NCBI GenBank assembly: GCA_021780285.1
Contig: JAJXZA010000142.1
Coordinates: 1-9,535, forward strand
Reading direction: 5' to 3'
DNA: 9,535 nucleotides
From: Planctomycetota bacterium
GTDB taxonomy: Bacteria; Planctomycetota; Phycisphaerae; WQYP01
This document shows, one piece after another, positions 1 through 5,515 of this stretch. Each line of letters starts with the position of its first letter. Within the stretch, counting starts at the first letter, position 1. A program made the translations under genes and the position numbers. Under the pieces are notes generated by a model that was not told where the DNA came from, ran no database searches, and saw only the letters and a list, made by a program, of their open reading frames with translations.

Positions 1-28
1 AGCGGGCTGCTACCCAAGCCTGCTGCTG

Positions 29-1666
29 CTATTTTCCGGGCCGGGCCAGCAAGGCCAAACTCGATTTAGCTGCAACCGGCATTACCGAAGCCATTGTCTT
101 TATTGGGAGGCTCGGAGGCCCATTTTTGCCGGCAAGAACATTCTGTTTTATGTTGTTCATCGCCGGCTCAAGCGAACGCAGCACCGGGCCGGGGTACAAG
201 CCCAAAAAGAGTGTTGCAGCGGCCAAGGGCACCAGTGCCGTCCACTCCGCCATGGAGAGGTCCTTGGGCGGCATGGGACTGGAGCCTTCATCGTCCACAG
301 CCGGTTCCTGCAGCGGACCAAAAAACACCTTGCCGATCCAGTAAAGCATATACAACGCACCCACGACCATGCCCAAAGCCGCCGGGATGGCGTAGGCCGG
401 GCCAAGCGAGCCGCCATGGTTCGGCGAACCGCTTACGTAGGTTCCCACCAAGGAGAGTATTTCGCTGATAAAGCCATTGAGGCCGGGCACGGCCACGGTG
501 GCAATCACAAAAAACCCGGCAAAGAACCCAAGCGCCGGTAACCGACGGGCGAGGCCCGATACATCCATTAAATTGCGGGTTGCATAGCGCTGGGTAATCA
601 TACCCATCACCAGCAGCAGTGCGCCGGCTGCAAGCCCCTGGTTAATCATCACCATGAGGCTGCCGGTAAGGCCGCTGGTGGTTAATGCAAACATGGCCAG
701 CACGCACAAGCCCAGGTGGCTGATCACCGCATAAGCCATAAGGCACTTCATATCGCGCTGCACCCAACTGATGAGCGCGCCATAAAGAATGCTGATGATG
801 GCCAGCACCGCAACCACCGGTGTAAAGTGAACCACCGCCAGCGGCAGCATGGGCAGGGCAAAGCGCAACAGGCCGTAGGCGCCGATTTTAAACGACGCAA
901 TGATCACCGAGCCGGGCGATGGGGCCTCGGTAATGGCCAGTGGCATCCAAGTGTGCAGCGGAAACAGAGGCACCTTTACCGCAAAGCCAATCAGAAGACC
1001 CGCAAACACAAAACACTGCGCTTCAAGCGGAAGCGATTGACCGGTGTGATAGAGCGCCTTTAAGCCAAACGAAAGCGATCCTGCCTGCTCGTAATGTGCC
1101 CAAGCCAAGTACAGCAGGCTGGCGAGAATAAAAATAGAGCCGGCAAACGCGTACAAAAAAAACTTGGCTGCGGCTTTTCGCCGGTTGGAATAGCCCCAAA
1201 TACCGATGATAAAAAAGGTAGGGATGAGCGAAAACTCAAAAAACAAATAAAACAGCATGACATTCTGGGCAACAAAAATGCCAATCATGGCGAAGTAACC
1301 CAGCAGCATCCAAGCGTAAAACTCATTATGCCGATGCTTGATTTTGCTCATAGCATCCAGCATGGTTACGGGCGTTATAAGCACCGTGAGGGCCACGAGC
1401 CAGAGGCTCATGGCATCTACGCCGACCGTAAAGTGAATGCCAAGCTGCCCGATCCAGTTGTAGCGGAACATTTCCTGCCAGGCTTGCCCCTCGGCCATGT
1501 TAAAGCGGCTGATGAGCAATACCGTGATGAGCGTTGGAATCAGCGCAAACACAAACGCCAATTTGCCGCCCATGCTCGCCGCAGCCTTCTGGGGCAGCAT
1601 AAACAGCACTAAGGCCCCCACCAGCGGGGCCAAAAGCATGAGGGGAATAAGCCAGTTGCTATGCAT
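29..1666 (-). CDS. nuoM: NADH-quinone oxidoreductase subunit M (NuoM)
   Basis: NuoM is one of the antiporter-like, proton-translocating subunits in the inner-membrane arm of respiratory complex I. The 545-residue protein is almost entirely hydrophobic, with about 14 membrane segments, and its length is close to the family norm of about 500. Key charged residues are visible: Glu144 in FFEFSLIP, Lys231 in VKVPLFPLHTWMP, Lys260 in the SFKIGAYGLLRF segment and Glu402 in GFISEIL. These match the conserved membrane Glu/Lys positions of E. coli NuoM by remembered alignment. The segment after HTWMP differs from the usual form: LPDAH is replaced by MPLAI, and the run before Lys260 appears two residues shorter. 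The C-terminal tail after about residue 500 is a polar, low-conservation extension. The ATG start at 1666 gives a normal hydrophobic N-terminus (MHSNWLIPLM), but its ribosome binding site is weak (GGAT). It lies 99 bp after nuoL and is probably cotranscribed with it. nuoN is expected beyond the left edge but cannot be seen. Confidence 0.96.
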   Translation of the reverse strand: MHSNWLIPLMLLAPLVGALVLFMLPQKAAASMGGKLAFVFALIPTLITVLLISRFNMAEGQAWQEMFRYNWIGQLGIHFTVGVDAMSLWLVALTVLITPVTMLDAMSKIKHRHNEFYAWMLLGYFAMIGIFVAQNVMLFYLFFEFSLIPTFFIIGIWGYSNRRKAAAKFFLYAFAGSIFILASLLYLAWAHYEQAGSLSFGLKALYHTGQSLPLEAQCFVFAGLLIGFAVKVPLFPLHTWMPLAITEAPSPGSVIIASFKIGAYGLLRFALPMLPLAVVHFTPVVAVLAIISILYGALISWVQRDMKCLMAYAVISHLGLCVLAMFALTTSGLTGSLMVMINQGLAAGALLLVMGMITQRYATRNLMDVSGLARRLPALGFFAGFFVIATVAVPGLNGFISEILSLVGTYVSGSPNHGGSLGPAYAIPAALGMVVGALYMLYWIGKVFFGPLQEPAVDDEGSSPMPPKDLSMAEWTALVPLAAATLFLGLYPGPVLRSLEPAMNNIKQNVLAGKNGPPSLPIKTMASVMPVAAKSSLALLARPGK

Positions 1667-1773
1667 GCGTTCTATCCGTTTCTAATTAGCCGGCCAGGGG
1701 CAATCAGGCCCTATTCACTGCCGCACTGTTTGCGGGCCGGCAAGCCCATCAGGGCCGTGCACTTGTTAGTGCA
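1667..1773 (-). other. nuoL-nuoM spacer rich in dyads, including a hairpin over the nuoL stop
   Basis: This 99-bp spacer and the last codons of nuoL hold several inverted repeats. TGCACT (1758-1763) and AGTGCA (1768-1773) form a perfect 6-bp stem whose 4-base loop holds part of the nuoL stop codon. CCGCA (1721-1725) and TGCGG (1731-1735) form a 5-bp stem. GGCCCT (1707-1712) and AGGGCC (1751-1756) could pair around it. No T-tract follows any of them, so they do not look like a classical terminator. They could be mRNA processing, stability or translation-coupling elements. That role is inference, and short GC-rich dyads also arise by chance. Confidence 0.4.
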
Positions 1774-3859
1774 TCAGGTACAACACCCCAAGCACCACTA
1801 CGGCGATTCCGGCGACCATGCCGATGCCATAGTATCGCAGCCGCCCGCTTTCGGTTGGTTTGATCGAAAAACCGGCCAACTGTGGAACAAAGCTCACCAC
1901 AAAAACCAGGCCGTCAACCACAAAGCGGTCAAAGTACGAGAGCAGCCACCCAAACGCCCACAGCGGTTGAACGAGGCCCAAGTCGTATAGCTCATCAAAG
2001 TACCATTTATTTTCGAGAAATTTAACCAGCGGACGGAATCGCGCCGCTGCGGCCTCGGCGGCGTCGCGCTTGGCAAGATGAAAATAGTAGGCGATGAGCA
2101 GGCCCAAAACGCCCAGCGCCGCTGAAATGCCCATAAGCACGTTGGGAGCCACCCGCATGGATTGCTCCACATGCGTAACCGGAATGCCCGCAATCCCCAC
2201 CGTTGACGTTTGCACGGCCGGGTTAAGATCGTTGCCGGCCAAAAAGCGACGCATCAGGCCACCTTCATGACCATGCCCGCCAAATACGCCCATAAATCCA
2301 ACCGTGGTGGCGCCAATTGCCAGAATAATCAGCGGCAGCCACATCATCGGCGAGCCATCGGTGGGCTTGCCGGCGTGAGCATGGGCGTCGTCATGGGCGT
2401 GATCGTGGCCATTATGCTCGGCACCATGGGCATCAGTTATGGTGAATGCCGATGGCTCGTGCATACCTGCGGTAGCCGGCAGCACCAGCGGGCCAAAAAA
2501 CACGCGGAAGACCGCGCGGAAGGTGTAATAAGAGGTTATAAGCGCCGTCAGCAGGCCAACAATAGACAGCGCCGGCCCCCATGACCAGGTCGCATTCATT
2601 GCCGACGATAAAATTGCATCTTTGCTGAAAAACCCTGCCCACGGCGGAATACCTGCCAAGGCAAAGGCCCCCATCAAAAGGCATACGGTGGTAATGGGCA
2701 TCACGCGGCGAATGCCCGACATTTTACGAATATCAAGCTCGCCCCCCATGGCGTGCATGACCGAACCGGTGGCCAAAAACAAAAGTGCCTTAAAAAACGC
2801 ATGGGTAAAGACATGAAATACCGCCGCCGAGCCGGCCGCAACGCCCAAACCCAAAAACATATAACCCAACTGCGACACGGTGGAATAGGCCCATATACGT
2901 TTGAGGTCGTATTGGCACATACCGATGGTGGCCGCCATAAACGCGGTAATACAGCCAATAATACCAACGGTGTGAAGCACCGGCAGATCATGCTGAAACA
3001 GCGGCATGCAGCGCGCCACTAAATAAACGCCGGCGGTAACCATGGTTGCGGCATGAATGAGCGCCGACACGGGCGTGGGACCTTCCATCGCATCGGGCAA
3101 CCACACGTGCAGAGGAAGCTGAGCTGACTTGGCAAACGCAGCCACCATCAGCAGCAGCGGTATCCAGAATATGGCCGTGTGATGCGCGGCCCGCCACGAT
3201 CCGCGCAGCAGCCGGTGCGGGTCGCCTAGCACACCATGAAAGCTTACGGTATGAAATGTGAGGTAAATAATAAAAATAGCAATGGCAAAGCAGGTATCGC
3301 CAATGCGATTGACTATAAATGCTTTTTTGGCAGCCTCGCGTGCCGAAGGTTTGGGGTAGTAATAGCCCACCAGCAGGTAGCTGGCCAGACCCACGCCTTC
3401 CCAGCCGAGATAAACCAGCACAAAGTTATTGGCCAGCACGAGCATGCACATAAAAAACACGAAAATGCTCAGGTACGCAAAGAAACGAAAATAGCCATAA
3501 TCCCCGGCCATGTACCCGCCGGAGTAAATGAAGATCAGCGTTGAGATGCCGGTCACAAAGCAGACGAATAGAATCGAAAGCGAATCTACATAAACGCCCA
3601 CCGGCACATGAAACCCACCGGCCCCAAACCATGTGAATACGTTGCCATAGCTTAAGCCGCCGTCGGAGGCGTTGTAGCTCATCAGAAGCGATACGGCGAC
3701 AATAAACGACGCAAGCACCCCGGCAATGGCCGGCAGATGCGAGAGGCCCTTAAGCACCTTGCCGCCAAGAAGGGTAATGAGCACCGCCGCAATCAGCGGG
3801 AACAGCGGAATGAGCGCCGCTTTTTGCACAATCGTTAAGGCTGCCAAAGTATCCATCAT
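1766..3859 (-). CDS. nuoL: NADH-quinone oxidoreductase subunit L (NuoL)
   Basis: NuoL is the distal antiporter-like proton pump of complex I, and it carries the long lateral helix that runs along the membrane arm. The 697-residue product has many membrane segments and the family's hallmark motifs. These are LGWEGVGLASYLLVGYY with Glu154, AFAKSAQLPLHVWLPDAMEGPTPVS with Lys244, LIHAATMVTAGVYL with His269, FTHAFFKALLF with His353 and Lys357, and GFFSKDAIL with Lys413 and Asp414. They match the conserved Glu, Lys and His residues of the proton path. The C-terminal part (about 605-660, around ENKWYFDELYD) fits the lateral-helix and final-membrane-segment region of long NuoL proteins. A His/Asp-rich loop at residues 478-495 is unusual. 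The start is one of two tandem ATGs at 3859 and 3856, and the nearest purine-rich site (GGAG) is 13 bases upstream. nuoK lies 87 bp upstream and nuoM 99 bp downstream, all on the same strand. Confidence 0.97.
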   Translation of the reverse strand: MMDTLAALTIVQKAALIPLFPLIAAVLITLLGGKVLKGLSHLPAIAGVLASFIVAVSLLMSYNASDGGLSYGNVFTWFGAGGFHVPVGVYVDSLSILFVCFVTGISTLIFIYSGGYMAGDYGYFRFFAYLSIFVFFMCMLVLANNFVLVYLGWEGVGLASYLLVGYYYPKPSAREAAKKAFIVNRIGDTCFAIAIFIIYLTFHTVSFHGVLGDPHRLLRGSWRAAHHTAIFWIPLLLMVAAFAKSAQLPLHVWLPDAMEGPTPVSALIHAATMVTAGVYLVARCMPLFQHDLPVLHTVGIIGCITAFMAATIGMCQYDLKRIWAYSTVSQLGYMFLGLGVAAGSAAVFHVFTHAFFKALLFLATGSVMHAMGGELDIRKMSGIRRVMPITTVCLLMGAFALAGIPPWAGFFSKDAILSSAMNATWSWGPALSIVGLLTALITSYYTFRAVFRVFFGPLVLPATAGMHEPSAFTITDAHGAEHNGHDHAHDDAHAHAGKPTDGSPMMWLPLIILAIGATTVGFMGVFGGHGHEGGLMRRFLAGNDLNPAVQTSTVGIAGIPVTHVEQSMRVAPNVLMGISAALGVLGLLIAYYFHLAKRDAAEAAAARFRPLVKFLENKWYFDELYDLGLVQPLWAFGWLLSYFDRFVVDGLVFVVSFVPQLAGFSIKPTESGRLRYYGIGMVAGIAVVVLGVLYLMH
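2375..2428 (-). other. His/Asp-rich loop coding segment in nuoL
   Basis: This stretch encodes NuoL residues 478-495, where seven of 18 residues are His (478, 482, 485, 487, 489, 493, 495), mixed with Asp, Glu and Ala. It lies in a polar loop between the membrane segment around FRAVFRVFFGPLVL and the one starting near MMWLPLIILAIG. Another His-rich patch, GGHGHEGG, follows at about residues 527-534. The composition resembles the metal-binding His-rich loops of zinc and nickel proteins, but binding here is only inferred. Confidence 0.7.
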
Positions 3860-3946
3860 GTTGTTGTGCGTGCTCCAAGTTCTGTTATAGGCCGGCCGGT
3901 TCCATGTAACTTCGCCGTGCTCGCAGTGTGGCGTGCCCCAGCCGTT
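3860..3946 (-). other. nuoK-nuoL spacer
   Basis: This 87-bp gap holds no gene. On the minus strand it contains a GCCGGCCGG palindromic run, a TATAAC box (plus-strand 3884-3889) with no convincing -35 element at 16-18 bp, and the TTGGAG that may act as the nuoL ribosome binding site. The simplest reading is an intra-operon spacer. A weak internal promoter cannot be excluded. Confidence 0.4.
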
Positions 3947-4264
3947 TTAGCCCTGCATTTCCGACCAGGCGTCAATGTTCAGCGTTTGGCGACGGCGGTA
4001 CAACAGCACCACTAGGGCCAAGGCCAACGACGCCTCGGCGGCCGCCACCGAAAGCAGAAAAATTACAAACGATTGACCATCGGCATTCAGGTGATAGCGC
4101 GCAAAAGCGATCAGGTTGATAGCCACGCCCTGAAACATGATTTCCGTTGAAAGAAAAATCATAATCATGTTGCGGCGCGACATAAAGCCAACCAAGCCGA
4201 TGGCAAAAAGCACCGCCCCCAAGGCCAGGTACTGATAGAGCGCTGCGTTGGTCATAAGTTCCAT
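3947..4264 (-). CDS. nuoK: NADH-quinone oxidoreductase subunit K (NuoK)
   Basis: NuoK is a small three-helix subunit of the complex I membrane arm, related to MrpC. It lies between NuoJ and the antiporter-like subunits and relays protons through two buried glutamates. From the ATG at 4264 the product is 105 residues, a typical family length of about 100. Both key acids are present: Glu41 in STEIMFQG and Glu77 in SVAAAEASLALALVVLL. Three hydrophobic segments fit the family (about 9-28, 32-55, 65-88). The frame stays open upstream to an ATG at 4411, but that would add 49 polar, unrelated residues and overlap nuoJ, so I reject it. An alternative ATG at 4255 would give 102 residues with GGA four bases upstream. 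The 4264 start lies 25 bp after the nuoJ stop and has a weak AGAAAG ahead of it. The gene fits the usual J-K-L-M order. Confidence 0.95.
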   Translation of the reverse strand: MELMTNAALYQYLALGAVLFAIGLVGFMSRRNMIMIFLSTEIMFQGVAINLIAFARYHLNADGQSFVIFLLSVAAAEASLALALVVLLYRRRQTLNIDAWSEMQG

Positions 4265-4289
4265 AGTGCTGCTTTCTATTATCAGCCGA

Positions 4290-5093
4290 TTATTCCGTGG
4301 GCAATTCTCCGCTTCCCAGCGCTGCCGGCGGCTCGTTTTTACGCGAAATAACCACCGCCCCCACCATGGCAACAGTAAGCAAAACGCCCGCCAACTCAAG
4401 AGAAAGGGCATAGTGCGAGTACAAATTGCGCCCCAGCACAGCCATGCCGCCCACGGCCGGAGTTTTAATTCCCGAAAACTGCGGCAAATGGTAGCCCAAG
4501 TTGGCCGCCATCAAGGCCCGTGCGTGCAATCCGGTGTTGGTATTCATAAAGCCCGGCGAACCGGGACCCGACACATGAAACATCAATTGCAAAACCGTGG
4601 CCAGCAGCAGAAAGCTTACCAAAACCGCAATCAGCGGATCGGCCGATACCTTGTCGTACTCGGCAGCAGGCGCGCCGCCGGGCGTACTGGCCAGCATAAT
4701 CACAAACACGTAGGTGACCAGAATGGCTCCGGCATAAATTACAATGAGAACAATCGCGATGAACTCCGCGTACAGGGTTAAAAGCAGCGCGGACGTCGCC
4801 AGTGTTAATATCACGAAATAGAGTGCTGCATACAGCGGCTTGGGATGGCTTATCACCGCCAGCGCCGATCCAACCGCGATGGCGGCAAAAATATAGAAAT
4901 ACAGGCTAAGTCCGCCGGCAGGCGCAGCCGATTCCTGCAATTCAGCCCAGCGCGACAGATAGAACAGGCCGCCCCCACCCACCAGCACTGTTATCAGCGC
5001 ACCCAACTTGCGCCATGACGCCTGAGCCCGCGGCAGGAGCAAAAATACCCCCAAAGCACCCAAGGCCACGGCAATTAACAGCGTACAATCCAT
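4290..5093 (-). CDS. nuoJ: NADH-quinone oxidoreductase subunit J (NuoJ), with N-terminal extension
   Basis: NuoJ is a five-helix membrane subunit of complex I near the quinone-binding end of the membrane arm, related to MrpG. The family core is recognisable from about residue 64: YFYIFAAIAVGSALAVIS, HPKPLYAALYFVILTLATSALLLTLYAEFIAIVLIVIYAGAILVTYVFVIML, with Glu110 in the AEF motif and the YAGA turn. Two further hydrophobic segments follow (about 153-172 and 231-249). From the ATG at 5093 the protein has 267 residues, clearly longer than typical NuoJ (about 160-200). The excess comes from about 62 residues ahead of the core, including two likely membrane segments (about 3-20 and 31-46), and from a longer polar loop at about 173-228. 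I chose 5093 because GGAG lies 11 bases upstream and the protein then begins at a hydrophobic helix. An in-frame ATG at 5123 would add ten residues but lacks a good ribosome binding site. As first gene of the visible nuo run, it probably carries the operon promoter. Confidence 0.9.
   Translation of the reverse strand: MDCTLLIAVALGALGVFLLLPRAQASWRKLGALITVLVGGGGLFYLSRWAELQESAAPAGGLSLYFYIFAAIAVGSALAVISHPKPLYAALYFVILTLATSALLLTLYAEFIAIVLIVIYAGAILVTYVFVIMLASTPGGAPAAEYDKVSADPLIAVLVSFLLLATVLQLMFHVSGPGSPGFMNTNTGLHARALMAANLGYHLPQFSGIKTPAVGGMAVLGRNLYSHYALSLELAGVLLTVAMVGAVVISRKNEPPAALGSGELPTE
4908..5093 (-). other. N-terminal two-helix extension of NuoJ
   Basis: This segment encodes residues 1-62 ahead of the canonical NuoJ start (around LYFYIFAAIAV). 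It holds two hydrophobic stretches joined by a short basic loop, LPRAQASWRKLG, which reads like a helical hairpin. I do not recognise it as a known domain. It could be a lineage-specific addition to the complex. Confidence 0.55.
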
Positions 5094-5201
5094 AGAGAAA
5101 ACCACTCCAGCAGGCGGGCTCATTCAACAGAGCCGGGCCTGCAGGCCCCTTCAACGTGGATAGCCGGCATACGGCAGCCAATGCATCCACGAAAAGAAAG
5201 A

Positions 5202-5229
5202 ATTATGGTGCTTGTCGCCGGAATTGCAA
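5202..5229 (-). promoter_or_regulatory. Candidate promoter for the nuoJKLM operon
   Basis: On the minus strand, TTGCAA (5224-5229) is followed after 16 bp by CATAAT (5202-5207). These match the sigma-70 consensus at four of six and five of six positions. The start of transcription would fall near 5195, giving a leader of about 100 bases to the nuoJ ATG. The dyad at 5207-5234 overlaps it. Planctomycete promoters are poorly characterised, so this is only a candidate. Confidence 0.35.
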
Positions 5230-5234
5230 GCACC
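5207..5234. repeat. Perfect 8-bp inverted repeat, candidate operator
   Basis: GGTGCTTG (5207-5214) and CAAGCACC (5227-5234) form a perfect inverted repeat separated by 12 bases. The centre-to-centre distance of the half-sites is 20 bp, about two helical turns, as for many dimeric regulators. It covers the -35 box and spacer of the candidate nuoJ promoter. It could be a repressor site, or a hairpin if transcribed from further upstream. Confidence 0.45.
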
Positions 5235-5368
5235 CAAGGCAAAAACCGTTGCATCGGCTCATTTGAGGGCACTCTGTTTTATTTTTGCCGGTGATCGCAT
5301 ACACCCCCAACCACGAATCGTAAACCACGGTTTTGGCGGCCGGCAATTCATGGGCTATTGACTTTGTG

Positions 5369-5433
5369 GGGCTTCGGGAGGCCGTTTTGAGCCAAGTGCT
5401 GCCTGAAGCCCGCCTACTGAAGCATAAGCTTCA
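5369..5433. repeat. Cluster of four alternating GAAGC/GCTTC segments
   Basis: In plus-strand order: GGGCTTC (5369-5375), TGAAGCCC (5404-5411), TGAAGC (5418-5423) and GCTTCA (5428-5433). The first and second pair in a stem of up to 10 bp (one G-T pair) around a 23-base loop. The third and fourth form a perfect 6-bp stem with loop ATAA. Segments two and three are interchangeable partners for one and four, so alternative exclusive folds are possible. No gene or known riboswitch is recognised. Confidence 0.4.
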
Positions 5434-5441
5434 ACTCACAT

Positions 5442-5475
5442 AAAAAAAGCTGCACCGCGTTTGGTGCGGTGCAGC
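5442..5475 (-). terminator. Rho-independent terminator of the secretin gene
   Basis: On the minus strand, GCTGCACCGC and GCGGTGCAGC form a perfect 10-bp GC-rich stem with a 7-base loop, followed directly by seven Ts (plus-strand As at 5442-5448). It begins 40 bases after the secretin stop codon. This is a strong intrinsic terminator and separates the secretin gene from the nuo genes. On the plus strand only a weak TTTT follows, so it is probably one-directional. Confidence 0.92.
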
Positions 5476-5515
5476 ATGAGTTTTAGACATAGGAGGCTTT
5501 GCCGGCCTTGGGGCA

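Larger units (their letters stand above)
5094..5441. other. Intergenic region between the secretin terminator and nuoJ
   Basis: About 350 bases with no supportable gene: reading frames here are short and lack family character. Going from the terminator towards nuoJ, it holds a cluster of alternating GAAGC/GCTTC segments (5369-5433), two AACCACG direct repeats near 5311-5335, a perfect 8-bp dyad (5207-5234) with an overlapping candidate promoter, and about 100 bp of presumed nuoJ leader. A small RNA could be hidden here, but nothing identifies one. Confidence 0.5.

Noticed and set aside
1..28. Start of nuoN after nuoM
   Set aside because: Only 28 bases remain and they show no start codon with a ribosome binding site, so nuoN is expected from gene order but not supported by sequence.
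1094..1612. Plus-strand frame of 172 codons inside nuoM
   Set aside because: It is antisense to conserved NuoM membrane segments, and the product is rich in His, Lys and Gln as expected from reversed hydrophobic codons.
3884..3905. TATAAC box in the nuoK-nuoL spacer as an internal promoter
   Set aside because: No acceptable -35 hexamer lies 16-18 bp upstream, and the gene order argues for cotranscription.
4265..4411. Upstream extension of nuoK to the ATG at 4411
   Set aside because: It would add 49 basic, polar residues unlike any NuoK and overlap nuoJ by about 120 bases. The start at 4264 gives the normal family length.
5094..5123. Alternative nuoJ start ATG at 5123
   Set aside because: It is in frame and possible, adding ten residues (MSPPAGVVFS), but lacks a good Shine-Dalgarno, while 5093 has GGAG 11 bases upstream. 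The choice is not certain.
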